Shown: positions 1 through 10,424, counted from the first letter of the stretch. The stretch is DNA of 64,000 bases from Spirogloea muscicola (GCA_009602725.1 WELB01000099.1:356223-420222); one strand, 5' to 3'. A program made the numbers and translations. The notes: generated by a model not told the origin, from the letters alone.

Positions 1-349
1 TACACAGAACCCACCAGCAGTCTGCAACGGAGTCCTGAGTGGCACTACACGCCTGCCATGCTGCAGAATACATATTTCCTGCTTCGGCAATCAATCTTTT
101 TGTCGTGCTCCCGTCGGAGGGGCTAAGCCTTGCTTGCTGCCTCTATTGGATATGACCAATCTTGCAATGCCAATTACCAGGCTTTTCGTGGAATTGCTTG
201 TGTTAAGAGTGGTCATTATGTTCAAAGGCCTGCAATGTCAGTCTCCTGCATATGTGGCACAGGCAAGAAGGTTGGGCGTCAATGTGATGGTGTTGCCAGC
301 GTCAATGACTCGCAGAAGCTGGAACCAGCGGGATTCTATAGACGGCCAC
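1..349 (-). pseudogene. Decayed ASHH2-like paralogue, part 1
   Basis: This stretch aligns along its length with the intact gene at about 57630-57965: the same order of CCACCAGCA-CTCTGC, TTTGTCGTGCTC, GAGCCTTGCTTGCTGC, TCTCCTGCAT and CACAGGCAAGAAG blocks. Many substitutions and indels have destroyed the reading frame. In the intact gene this part codes for the low-complexity segment just after the post-SET region. It continues at 5940 after an LTR insertion. Coding potential is lost, so it is a relic; homology is certain, any residual function is unlikely. Confidence 0.8.
345..349. repeat. Target-site duplication GCCAC (left)
   Basis: GCCAC at 345-349 is repeated at 5935-5939, directly flanking the LTR-A copy. 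The homologous uninterrupted gene at 57.9 kb carries a single related copy, which confirms a 5-bp target duplication. Confidence 0.85.
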
Positions 350-779
350 TGTAAGGTTTCTATCCCTAAACACACAGCCACGGTCAGAACGTCCTGTTTG
401 GGATACATAGGGTGTTTTGAAGAATCCCCTCACAGATTGGAACGCCAGCGCACACAGCGCATACCCGCGCACATAGCGCAGCGAAAGTCTTACCTGAGGC
501 ACCGCCAGAAGGCGGCGACTCGACTGACGGTCAGCAGCTGTCCCCGCAAGGGGCGCAGCCAAGGTACTTACGGAGAGCCAGCGATTTCCGCAGCGACGAG
601 CTGCTGCGACGGGCTGGGCAGCAGGCGGCAGCAGCAGAGCTGTGGCGGCGGCTGCGGCAGCAGGCAGCAGCAAGGCTGTGCCTCTCTTGGCGTCACGGGT
701 CCGACTGAGAAGTCTGGCCTCTGCCTACTACTAATAAGCGTTCCATCTGCCACCCCTTCCCCGAGGGTGTGACGAGGGT

Positions 780-1197
780 TGGAATGACCCCGACCCCTAA
801 GAGGACAATTAGGGGTTAGGTCGTCTTTATTGGTTTCGGTCGCTGGGTTTAGAGACAAGCCACCAGCACAGTGAAGCACCGCGTGTGCCACGCAGCGGAA
901 TACCTTGCCCTGAGGCGCCGCCGAGAGGCTGCGACTCAGCTCTCAGTGCGAGCACGACGGCAGATTCAGGAATATGCCGAGGAGCTCCGCTCTGGAAGTT
1001 TTCGCCGCCTCTGCTGGAAGCGGCGCGCCTGCACGTCATATCGTTAGCAGGCGCGTCACACCGCGCGACACCTCGCCTGGCGCTCTCGCGTGTCGTTCGC
1101 TCGTCGCACGCGTCAGTCGAGTGCACACTCGACTGAGTGTGCAGTCACAGACGCGTCAGTGGTTAGCGCTTAGCTCGAAATTAAGCGTCCCGTAACG
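780..1197 (-). repeat. 3' LTR of the LTR-C element (internally deleted)
   Basis: It matches 4608-5481 at both ends: the GACCCCGACC-CTAAGAGGAC start and the GTTAGCGCTTA...AAGCGT-CCGTAA end on the plus strand. It lacks about 450 bp of the middle and the last 15 or so bases. Integrase C-terminal coding sequence abuts it directly at about 1198, so the polypurine tract has been lost. Confidence 0.75.
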
Positions 1198-2735
1198 AGG
1201 GGAGGTGGGGGCGATTGGACCCGACCATCCAAATGGATAATTCGAGCTGGGACACGTGGATTACTTTGTGGGATTTCCAGAGTACCGGTTTATTTAGCTC
1301 ATATGTGACCCGATCGACCCGGCGCACAAAAAGGTCCGACTCATTTTGGCAGCAATTTGGGCGCACCTACAGGCCGCATGGAGAGGTACTTTGTGCTTAA
1401 GAGCACTTGAGCACCCACGTCGAAGGACACATTTCGACGTCGTCGATCAGCATAATCCTTTTGCCGTTGCTGGGTAGTCTCCAAGCCTAGCCCTCCGCTT
1501 AGCTTCCAGCAGGTCACCAGTAAAGGTTACTGCGGCCGGCCCGCGTTTCGGCCTCCCCACCTGTAAAGGTGCCCGGGGATGCCGACTGTAGTTAAGGAAG
1601 AAAGGGGTGTTCTTGGTGGACTCATGAAGGCATTGTTCACAGCATATTCCGCTAGAGCGAGACACTTATCCCAGTCAGTCTGGCTGGGGTCTACAAAATG
1701 CCGTAAGATGTCCTCCAAAACCCGATTCATATTTTCTGTCTGACCATCAGTTTGGGGGTGGAATGCTCTGGATGAGGATTGCTCAGTGCCAATAAGCCTG
1801 CACACTTCAGCCAGAAGTCACCCGTGAAGCGAGGGTCGCGATCAGACACGATTCGCTCGAGCACTCCGTGCACTTTCCCGACACGTTCCACAAAGATACC
1901 ACCAAATTTCTGAGGAGACACTGTGGTGGTCGTAGGCGTGAAATGCACCATTTTAATCAGACGATCCACAAACACGACAATAGCATCATAGCCTTTTCGC
2001 GTCCTAGTGAGTTGGATGACGATATTCACACTGACGTTCCGCGGAGGAATCTCTAAAGGTTGGAGCACCTCGGCAGGCTTGTGAGAGCGTGCCTTACTGC
2101 GCTGGCAGGTGGCGCAAGTCTTCACAAAAGACTGTACTTGGGCTTTCAAGCCAAGCCACCCAAAGAGAAGCTGAATAGCTTTCCTTGTCTTCCCCATACC
2201 CAAATGACCACTATAGGGTGGCTCATGCACCTCTTCCATGTTAGTACTTCGTAGGGCATTGCAGTCAGGAACTACAATGGCGTCCCCTTGCCATCAAAGA
2301 TCTTGGTCAGACACAAGTGTGCGTGTATTGGGCGCATCTGCAAACCACGGGTCGGTGCTATATCCATCACGAATACGCACATACAGCTCAGAGAGGTTGG
2401 CGGTGGACTGCCGAGCAGCTCCACGAGTAGGCCGCACGTCTGCGGTCTGAACCCCTGAGGCGAACAAGACAGCCGCCACATCAGCCCCTGCAATGTTGCG
2501 GCTCACCGGGTGCGCAACATACATTCTTCCAGGGCGGTACACCCACTGGAAATGAATATGGCCAAACACTCTGCCCACCTTGCTTGACGCCTGCTCAATC
2601 CGTTGTGTGTGAAAGTCGGTCAACGGGCAATGATCCGTAACGACCGTAATTCAACACCCTCGAGATAGCATTGCCACACATCGTAGGGCGTGCACAACAG
2701 GAAGGAGCTCTTGCTCCCCTTTACTATAGTTGCGC
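1198..2735 (-). pseudogene. Ty3/gypsy RNase H-integrase (broken)
   Basis: Minus-strand frames read, upstream to downstream: RNase H with GEQELLPVVHAL (about 2700); the HHCC finger and CATCQRSKA (about 2120-2240); the integrase core with GYDAIVVFVDRL.KMVHF and ERIVSDRDPRFTG (about 1810-2010); a YAVNNAF segment (about 1630); and the post-core YELNKPV..KSHKVIHVSQL module (about 1200-1366). At least three frame changes split it. The end, NRPHLPSL, is cut exactly where the 3' LTR starts, so the chromodomain found in sister copies is gone. Confidence 0.8.
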
Positions 2736-3432
2736 TCTGCCTCCGGCTCGCGCCACGCGCAGCACGCGCTACGCGACTCGCCTTTCCATTCGTCCGGCTC
2801 GCGCCATGCGCAGCACGCGCCACACGAATTGGTTTCCCATTCGTCTGAGTCGCGCCACGCGCAGCACGCACCACGCGACTCGCCTCCCCATTCGTCAGGC
2901 TCGTGCCACGAGCAGCACGCGCCACGCGGCACGCGCTGCATGCGCCACGCGCAGCACGCGCCAAGTCCCTAGAATCGTATTGCTGTATTCCCATTCGTCA
3001 GGCCCGCCCCTCCGGGGGAGGACCTTGGGGGCTACCCTCGTCACACCCTTTGGGGAGGGGCGGCAGGAGAAACGGTACAAGTAGTGGGCCGGGGCCAGAC
3101 TCCTTAGTCCGACCAACGCCGAGAGAGACACAGCCCGGCTGTTGCCTAGCCAGCCCCACTGCTGCCTGCTGCCGCCGCCGCCGCCACAGCTTTGCTGCTG
3201 CCGCCTGCTGCCCAGCCCGTCGCCGCAGCTCGTTGCTGCTGGCCCCGCTGGCTCTGTGTAAGTCAATTGGCAGAGTCACCGCCCTAGGGCGGTGACTCAG
3301 GGTGAGACTTCCGCTGCACTCTGTGCGCGTATGTGCATTGGCGTTCTCTTGTACGAGGGTTGTCTCCAAGACAAACTATGCTTGAATCCAAGCTAGGACA
3401 TTCTGACCCTAACTGTGTCATTAGGGACAGGG
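2736..3432 (+). repeat. LTR-A fragment with a 51-bp minisatellite
   Basis: This is forward LTR-A sequence, truncated at its left end. A 51-bp repeat built on CGCGCCACGCGCAGCACGCG and ATTCGTC(C/A)G fills about 2740-2990. Then come the TCAGGCCCGCCCCTCCGG block, the GCCGCC/GCTGCTGCC tracts, and an end at TTAGGGACAGGGTACAG. It has replaced the protease and reverse transcriptase of the surrounding element. Confidence 0.7.
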
Positions 3433-4530
3433 TACAGACGTAGTCCTCGAAGTCATCACCTCGCATGGGAATGGCATCAAGTTGGTTCCTGGCCTTGAGC
3501 TCCGCGTGCACTTCTCCGTACATACAGAGGTCAACGACCGAGTGAAGAATATACAGGTATAAAATACGCCAGGGGTAGAGGATAGCTTCACGGACTCTCA
3601 CCAAGTGGCGGGGTCACTGGTCAGGTAGATGGCAGCGATCCACGATACGCCGATGGTGCCTCAAATGAGAAAAAACCACGCCATTCTTGCAACCACGCCG
3701 CGAGGCTGACCAGCCCACTTGGCAGGCTCGCACGGCTGGGCGCGCCCCAGCCGAGCGCCGTGACTGACCTTCGCCTTCAGGCGTTGGACGCGGTGCTCGC
3801 CCGCACACACACGGGCAATGACGGTTCGCATCTTGGAGCATAGCATCCCCCACGCGGGATTCGCCAGTGGGTCCACACTGGGGACAGCAGCCTCCAAGTG
3901 CTCCTTCAGGCGCGCAAGGCCCCGTGCCCCTTCAGAAGTCAGCCCATTTGGGCGCACAAAGTTCCGCTAGGTCGTTGACCACATCCTCTACTTCGAGCGG
4001 AAGTACAGCTGGGGGGGGGGGGAGCTGGGCGGTGCACTTGAGTCAGCCGACTCTATTCCTCTCCACCAACACACTGAGTGATCAAGTCAGTCTCGAGCGT
4101 AGGGCACAACGGCCAAGACAATACTACCACAATGATACTGAGCTAGGCCAGGGCCCCGGAGGAGCAAAGTCATTGTGGCAGCGCACCAACCAATTTTCCA
4201 GATCGCAAACTCCACGAGCACTTGAGAGAGGGACCAGGACTGAAGTACGGACCGACCTCTGGCTGACAGTCGGACTTCGCCGCCCTGTGGCGGTCGGTCT
4301 CAACTCCTTGCCAAACGGCAGGCAAGCCGCCAACCGCACAAGGTTACGCAGGCAACGTACTGATCTGGCAACACGGCTTACCGCCGGGGTGGTGGAGGAT
4401 TTGCCGCCATCGCCCATCCCGGACACGTGGATGCAGCGGGCGATCGGATAGACAGCACTAGTCAACTCGGCGATGCAGATCCACGGAAATACTCTGGCAC
4501 GAAGACGTCGCAGAAGACAAATTAGTGCCA
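3433..4530 (-). pseudogene. Ty3/gypsy gag remnants
   Basis: The minus strand carries broken frames. One (about 3960-3780) reads DPLANPAWGML and CAGEHRVQRLKAKV. This resembles the gag of the plus-strand chromovirus at 12299-14075, which has DLLATPMWGG and WGEHSLHRL at matching positions. A further piece near 3610-3660 has the AAIYLTSDPATW pattern typical of gag capsid regions. It sits between the primer site at 4593 and the missing protease. Frames change repeatedly. Confidence 0.55.
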
Positions 4531-4592
4531 GCACATCAGAAGGAACCTTGCACTGTCAATCGTAAACGGATACGAGGCCAATCAGATCAAAA

Positions 4593-4607
4593 TTCCTCTG
4601 ATAACAA
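4593..4607 (-). other. Primer binding site (initiator Met tRNA type)
   Basis: On the minus strand TTGTTATCAGAGGAATT follows immediately after the 5' LTR end (...CTTTACA). TATCAGAG is the core of the plant-type site complementary to the 3' end of initiator methionine tRNA. It fixes the orientation of the element as minus. Confidence 0.75.
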
Positions 4608-5481
4608 TGTAAAGACCCCGACCTCTAAGAGGACAGTTAGGAGTCAGGTCGTCCTTATTGGCTTCGGTCGCTGGGGTATAGCGACAAGCCATCAGCACGG
4701 TGAAGCACCACGTGTACCACGCAGCTCCTTGCCCTGAGGCGACGCCGACAGGCGGCTATTCAGGTCTCAGGTACGGGCCAGCAACTGTCTTCAAGGGAAG
4801 CAGTCACAGTCTTACTCAAGGAGAGCCGATGAAGATCCGCGACGACGGAATGCGGCGTCGGGCTGCAGCAGCGGGCAGCAGCAGGGCTGCGTCGGCGGGC
4901 TGCGGCAGCAGGCGGCAGCAAGGCTGCGCCTCTCTCTCGCGGGCTTCACTGATGTTGATCGGGTACCCCGAGTCTGCTCTCAGCCCTACTTGTAGTGCTT
5001 CCTGTGCCACCCTCCTCAGGGGTCTCTGAGAGGCTCGTCTCAAGGCCCACCTTCGAGAAGGCGGGCCCCAAAACGGATCTTAGTGCGGGGGCAAGCCACG
5101 CAGCTCCCTTCTGGAAGCGGCGGCCGCTCTACGGCGCCCCCAAGCGGCGCCCTGCGGCGCCGCCTTGCGGCGCAGCCAGTGGGTCACGGGTGTGGCGCGG
5201 CGTCACGGGGGCGCCACACGTGTCACATACACGTCATTGCGAGCACGGCGGCAGATTTAGGAGTATGCCGAAGAGCACCGCTCTGGAAGTCCAAGATTCG
5301 CCGCCTCTGCTGGAGACGGCGCGCCTGCACGTCATACCGTCAGCAGGCGCGTTACACTGCGCGCCACCTCGCGTGCGGCGCTCTTGCGCGTCGCACACGC
5401 ATCGCGCGCGTCAGTCGCGTGCGCGTCAATGGTTAGCGCTTAACTCGAAGTGAAGCGTTCCGTAATGGCGGGGACGTTACA
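4608..5481 (-). repeat. 5' LTR of the LTR-C element
   Basis: 874 bp, TGTAACGTCC...CTTTACA on the minus strand. It is bounded by the primer site on one side and the AGGGT duplication on the other. It includes GCN-rich tracts (4855-4930) similar to those of LTR-A, so the families share a module. Confidence 0.8.
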
Positions 5482-5847
5482 AGGGTCGTTCCCAAGGTCC
5501 TGCCTCGGAGGGGCGGGCCTGACCAGTGCGGACACTCAGCAACGCCCTTTGGGCGGTACAAGTAGACACGAAGCGGCGCCCATTGGGCGGCACCAAGAAG
5601 GCGCGACGCCACGCGCCTTGGGCGGCGCGACGCAGCGCCTCGGGCGGCGCGACGCAGCGCCTCGGGCGGCTCCAAGAAGGCTCGAAGCGCCTCCTGGGCG
5701 GAGCACGTGCGGCTCGAAAGCCGGGGCCTCGGACCGTACTTTGCCACATACAGTGGAGCAAAGCTGCCAGTACCGTTTGGGACTTCCAAACGGTAGAGAC
5801 GATACAATCATGTAAGGTTACCGGCGCCGTTGGCACTCTCAGACGGG

Positions 5848-5913
5848 AACATGCGGCTGCTGATTTAACATTCGGCCGTAAAAAGCCGGCCAGATGCATA
5901 CAGATGTTCATGT
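5848..5913 (-). mobile_element. 66-bp LINE tail inserted in LTR-A
   Basis: Compared with other LTR-A copies, 66 bp are inserted between TCAGACGGG (5839-5847) and TCAAACGGAG (5914-5923), an imperfect duplication of about 9-10 bp. The insert is the 3' end of the LINE family seen at 7143 and 40750 (CAGATGCATACAG, a GGCCGGC-loop-GCCGG hairpin, GCGGCTGCTGATTT, read on the plus strand in reverse). It is a severely 5'-truncated insertion. Confidence 0.75.
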
Positions 5914-5939
5914 TCAAACGGAGGGAACGTTACAGCCAC

Positions 5940-6300
5940 ACAGCAATACATGGTTGACATGAGGATGTGCAGCAAACAAGTATGATATTTTTATGTACCA
6001 CTATTGTAGCTCTGTAAGATACGAACGCCCATGGGCTGCACTGATAAAACAATGATACTATGCTGGCTCGTATCTCGAGTATTACCGACCTCAAGCATCA
6101 AAGGCACTTGTGCATTGTGATCACGGTTATCGCTCTCAGCAATATTTGGACTCGTAGCATCTCTGCCAACAAATTACACGACAAGCTACTGTGCTACAGT
6201 TGCAATTGTTGTCATGAGCACCTCCAATTTTCGAGTTTGTAGTCAAAGTTAGCTCTCCTTCTGCGACTGCGTCAGATTGCACACATGTTCCTCGTGCCGT
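5940..6300 (-). pseudogene. Decayed ASHH2-like paralogue, part 2 (post-SET)
   Basis: It aligns with 57975-58310 of the intact gene: CAGCAAACAAGT, CTGGCTCG, CATCAAAGGC, TAGCATCTCTGCCAA, CATGAGCACCTCC and TTGTAGTCAAA blocks in order. The minus-strand translation keeps ELT..YN..GGAH and C.C.TVACR, the end of SET and the post-SET cysteines, but key residues are changed. Intron sequence is retained, so this came from DNA-level duplication, not a processed copy. Confidence 0.85.
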
Positions 6301-6894
6301 CATCCCACCCAGAAGATCAGACACATGGATGCCTCCGGGCGAGCTTAATTATGATTATCATCGATGATGTGATGACCTGATTAGCATACTTGAATCTTGT
6401 ATCCTCTCTTCAGCTACAGAAAAGCTTATAGGACCTACGATATATTACACTTAAATGCTGCAGAGCTCACAAACTGCAAGGTCACCACAGGGTGTCTCAG
6501 CAATCACAGACGATCGTTTGCACTGTTTTGCAAAGAGAGCTAACAAGCAACACTGCTCAGGGCCGACAGCTCCATTCTGCTACGAGCTACACATTCTTTC
6601 GGCAAATGCTAGTGCAAAAGCTAATTTTTGAGCTACACAAAGCGCAGGCTTGTGCTAGTGGCGGCAAGGGGAGCAGTGTGCGAATGCCGGCTGAAGGGGG
6701 CGTTAAGCACAGAGAAGTCCGACAGGCTAAGTTGGGGAGCCGGAGCACTGGCACAGGAGCCAGGAAGTGGCTTATCCCAGATGGTGCGAGGATTTTGAGT
6801 AGCCAGCCCGTATAAAGCTGACAAGGTCCGAACAGCCAGTGGTCTGGCTTGGAATGCGCTGCACGGCACGGCACGCTGACGAACAGCCAAACCC
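6301..6894. other. No gene recognised; LINE-tail-like segment near its end
   Basis: The bases here lack a recognisable coding region. Compared with the intact gene, the SET, AWS and intervening exons (about 2.2 kb) are absent. Positions about 6770-6845 contain AGCCAGCCCG-TAAA and GACAAGGTCCGAAC, the signature of the LINE tail family found at 44 and 61 kb. Confidence 0.5.
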
Positions 6895-7110
6895 TCCTCA
6901 CCCTTGCTCGATACCCTGCGCTTGTCGTCCTCGTCGCACTGCACCCACGTTGCCGTCGCCATCGCCGCCGTCATCAAGCGGCGGCTTCCCCAGGCCCCCA
7001 CTGACGCCCGGCGGCGGCGCGTGCTGCCAGGCTCTGTCTCGCCCGTGTATGTGCTGCAAGCCCGCGAGGTCAGGCATCGCCTCGGCGCCCGCATGGCCCT
7101 CGTTAGGCGC
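6895..7110 (-). pseudogene. Decayed ASHH2-like paralogue, part 3 (CW zinc finger)
   Basis: The minus strand reads TWVQCDEDDKRRVSS, a damaged CW-type zinc finger. It corresponds to WVQCDECGKWRRVSS in the intact gene; the second cysteine and the tryptophan are lost. Nucleotide identity continues over the GCCGTCGCCATCGCCGCC tract and GGCATCGCCTCGGC. The homology stops at about 7110, level with the start codon region of the intact gene (60830-60850). Confidence 0.8.
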
Positions 7111-7142
7111 AGTTACTGGAGGCAGGAGCAGAGCAGTGCCCT

Positions 7143-8450
7143 TCCTAGAGAGAGTGCGGCTGCTGATATTTGAAAAGTCAGCCAGGTGCATACAGAGGGT
7201 GTTCATGACTACATTAACGGAGGCACAGGCTAGGTAGACAGGGCGTTCTTAGTACCCCCGTGTCAGCATTAGAAAATCAATTATGAGCAAAGGGGAGAGA
7301 GCAACCAGCTGCGCAAGCCAGAGGCTGCTGCAAGGGCGCGACCGTCTCGGCGGTGCAATGCAAGCGCTTGGAACCTCCGAAGGGACATGATTCGACGCAT
7401 GCGGCAGCAAGACTAAGTCCCAAAGGCACCGAGCCTCCAGGAAGTGCTGCACCCCGTTCGCGACGCCGCTGGTCAGCTTGAGAGGCCAGCAGTGAAAGTA
7501 AGGAGGACTACTGGACCCCATAACACCCGTGGATGTCCCCGGCCAGGAATATCGCCAGCAGGGTGGTTGTGATACTTACGTAACTCCTTCTGTTCGGCCA
7601 CCTTCACAGCATAGCTGGTCTCAAAATTTAAGGGCCCTTCTTTCGGAAGTTGTCAGTGAGGACGTCGTCCACGAGAAGCCACCTCCCAGGGGGAAGCCAA
7701 CACATCGACACGCCTCGTTCAAGGGACCCATTGTGTGATTGAACGGCATCACTCCGGTTCTCTAGAGCACTCGTTCAATCCGCCTCCTTACATTGCCATA
7801 CATTGCATCACATAGGAGGTTGTGGGAGCCCGTGCTCATTGCCTTTGGCACACCTGAGCATGTGGTCACCCGTGAGCAATGCATCATTTTCAAGAAGCCA
7901 CATTCGCACTTAGCCTCCCCTGCCAAGCACAGGGGTGGTCAGCCCAGACGGCGGCGCAAAATTGAGCATTCCCATCCGCAAGCAGCATGCAAAGGCAAAG
8001 TGCAAAGCCGCTCAGAAGCTCCCAGCGGCGAAACTCATTGGTCGAGCCTGGCCTCCAGCATCCCCATTGAAGGAGACCTTGGAGATGCTCCAGTGGTTGC
8101 TCATCTGCAGCACGGGTGAATCGCGATCGAGCCTTCATCTCAAAGACGTTAGCCTAGGCAGCAAAAATTAAGGGCTCTCGTGAGAGAGGCACGTAAGAGG
8201 CAAAGAGATCCTGTTGGCATGCTTCTAACGTCACTATGAAAGGCAAACTTCCCTGAACCACGTTACTAACAAGGGTCGCCAATGCACGCTGTTCCTCAAA
8301 GAGGAATTGTCCAAATTTGGACGAAGCCAGCTGAGCCCTGCAGCCCAGGTGCACAGGATGGCCTGCGGACCGAGGGGCGACGATCAAGCCCATTGTGGCG
8401 TATGGGCAGCATACATAGCATTAGTGCTGCTGGGGACTGCTTTACGAGTA
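7143..8450 (-). mobile_element. 5'-truncated LINE, CCHC plus endonuclease-like C-terminus
   Basis: The 3' tail (7143-7240) matches the LINE tails at 40750 and 47660. The frame at 7249-7521 ends in the family C-terminus LTRGY. Upstream, broken frames show the endonuclease-like stretch VGFPLGGG (about 7690-7720), then a CECG finger and SHNLL.DAM.G..RR (about 7780-7920), then EEQRALATLV (about 8300). The order matches the better-kept copies at 45.4 and 47.1 kb. Many frameshifts; inactive. Confidence 0.7.
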
Positions 8451-8453
8451 GGT

Positions 8454-8897
8454 TTAGCGAAGAGGGGTCAGGACTGCGGCGCCGCAGAGGCTTGGAAGAC
8501 TAGAGGAGCACCCCTGTATTTCGCTCCTGTCATTGTCGTCGTTGTCGTCGTCGTCATTGTGGTCGTCAGAATCCACGAGCCATCCTAGGGGCAACGCTTG
8601 CTCACTTCGAGATTGTGGCAGTCTTGGCGATGAAAATGGGAGGTAGCGCTTGGCCTCCTCGGAGACATTGCGCATCTTTCTCATCTCACAGGTAAGGAAA
8701 CACACCTCTTTTTCTCCTTCGTCATTGTCGTCATTGTCTTCGTCGTCGTTGTCGTCCTCCACGAGCTCAGCCACCTTCTTCAATTGGTCGAGCTTCTTCT
8801 TCCACGAGCCATCCAAGGGGCAACGCTTGCTCACGTTGCCATCGTGGTCTACTAGGAGCAGGTCTAATACTGCTATACCCAGGCAGCAGTGCACCAT
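8454..8897 (-). other. Acidic low-complexity reading frame over GTC repeats
   Basis: A 147-residue open frame contains two Asp/Asn-rich runs created by GTC/GTT triplet tracts (8525-8575 and 8720-8765). It also contains a local duplication of the CCACGAGCCATCC-AGGGG / CAACGCTTGCTCAC block (8572 and 8804). The leucine-containing start (LGIAVLDLLLVD) does not match a family I know. It may be an expanded microsatellite rather than a gene. Confidence 0.3.
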
Positions 8898-9118
8898 CCT
8901 GAGAGCAGGTCTCTGCTGCTCTTGGCGCCACTAGCGGATTGGCGATGTCTTGAAAGTGGGTCGCTGCCGCTGTTGTCTGCGAGGGTGTCCTGAATGTAGC
9001 GTTCCGTCCCTACAAGCAGATTAGAGCTGAATGCATCTTCTTTAAGATCGAGAGCTCGGGGATTCTGACACAAACACCCGCCACGAGGAGGCACTCTCGT
9101 ACAGCGAAGGACTTGCCC
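8898..9118. other. No gene recognised
   Basis: About 220 bp between the triplet-repeat frame and the LTR-A start at 9119. I see no coding signal or repeat match. Confidence 0.5.
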
Positions 9119-9640
9119 TGTAATGTTCCCTCCGTTTGGGAGTGCAACGGTGCCGGTAATCTTACATGATCGTATCGTATCTACCTGTTGAAGGTCCCAA
9201 ACGGTACCGGTAGCTTTGCTCCACTGTACATAGGTAAGTACGGTTTGAAGCCCCGGGCTTCGTACTGCACGTGCACCGACCAAGAGGCGTCGCGCCTCCT
9301 TGATGCCGCCCAAAGCGCCTCGTCGCGCCTCCTTGGTGCCGCACAAGGCACCACTTCGCGTCTCCTTGTACGGCCCCAAAGCGCATCGCTTTGTGTCCTC
9401 ATTCCCAGGCCCGCCCCTCCGGGACAGGACCTTTGGGGCGACCCTCGTCACACCCTCGGGGGAGGGGTGGCAGGTGGAACGCTATCAGTAAGTAGGCCGA
9501 GGCCAGACTCCGGAGTCGGACCCGTGACGACAAGAGAGGCATAGCCCTGCTGCTGCCTGCTGCCGCAGCCGCCGCCACAGCTCTGCTGCCGCCTGCAGCC
9601 CAGCCCGCCGCCGCAGCTTGTCGCTGCGGTCCACTCCGCC

Positions 9641-10410
9641 TGTAACTTTCCCTCCGTGGGGAGTGGCAATGGTGCCGGTACTTACATCATATCGTATCGT
9701 ATCTACCCTTTGAAGTCCCAAAAGGCACCGGTAGCCTTGCTCCATTGTATGTAGCTAAGTACGGTCCGAGGCCCCCGGTTCCGTACTGCACGTGCTCCTC
9801 TTTCAGGAGGCGCCGCTTCGCGCGCCTCCTTGGAGCCGCCCGAGGCGCCGCGTCGCGCCTCCTTGGTGCCGCCCAAGGCGCCGCTTCGCGCCTCCTTGGA
9901 GCCGCCCAAGGCGCCGCTCTTCGTGTCCCCATTGATCAGGCTTGCCCCTTCGGGGGAGGACCTTTGGGGCAACCCTCGTCACACCCTCGGGGGGGGGGTG
10001 GCAGATGAAACACTTATCAGTAGTAGGCCGAGGCCAGCCTCATCAGTCGCACCCGTGACGCCAAGAGAGGCACAGCCCCGCTGCTGCCTGCTGCCGCAGC
10101 CGCCGCCACAGCTCTGCTGCTGCCGCCTGCTGCCCAGCCCGTCGCCGCAGCTCGTCGCTGCCGGCCTCGCCGGCTCTCTGTAAGTACCATGGCTGCGCAC
10201 CTTGCGGGGACAGCTGCTGACCCTCGGTCGAGTCGCCGCCTTTCGGCGGTGACTCAGATGAATACTTCCGCTGCGCTATATGCAGGTATGTGTGCGCTGC
10301 GTGCGCTGGCGTTCCACTCTGTGAGGGTGTTGTCTCCGAACCACCCTATGTCCGAAACCCAAACAGGACGTTTTGACCCTAACTGTGTGATTAGGGACAG
10401 GGACGTTACA
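9641..10410 (+). repeat. 5' LTR-A of the chromovirus
   Basis: 770 bp, TGTAACTTTCCC...GGGACGTTACA. It contains a 33-bp GC-rich minisatellite at about 9815-9920 and GCC/CTG triplet tracts at 10080-10160. It pairs with the 3' LTR at 17939. Confidence 0.85.
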
Positions 10411-10424
10411 TTCATATCAGAGAG
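10411..10424 (+). other. Primer binding site, degraded
   Basis: TTCATATCAGAGAG directly follows the LTR end. It resembles TGGTATCAGAGG at 24937 and has drifted in its first bases. Confidence 0.65.

Larger units (their letters stand above)
780..5481 (-). mobile_element. LTR-C Ty3/gypsy element, nested, with AGGGT target duplication
   Basis: Exact AGGGT duplications at 775-779 and 5482-5486 flank a minus-strand element: 5' LTR at 4608-5481, primer binding site at 4593-4607, gag remnants, RNase H to integrase at 1198-2735, and 3' LTR at 780-1197. The host sequence, LTR-A, rejoins perfectly when the element is removed (GACGAGGGT then CGTTCCC). Protease and reverse transcriptase are missing; an LTR-A fragment at 2736-3432 occupies their place. 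The 3' LTR has an internal deletion relative to the 5' LTR. It is dead. Confidence 0.85.
350..5934 (-). mobile_element. Solo LTR-A split by a nested Ty3 element
   Basis: On the plus strand it begins TGTAAGGTTTC and ends AACGTTACA, the inverted termini of LTR-A. Its own sequence covers 350-779 and 5482-5934; the middle is another retrotransposon at 780-5481. The flanks are GCCAC on both sides, and no internal LTR-A region accompanies it, so it is a solo LTR left by LTR-LTR recombination. The right part holds a GC-rich minisatellite (about 5560-5700) and a 66-bp LINE-tail insertion. It lies inside the decayed methyltransferase copy. Confidence 0.85.
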
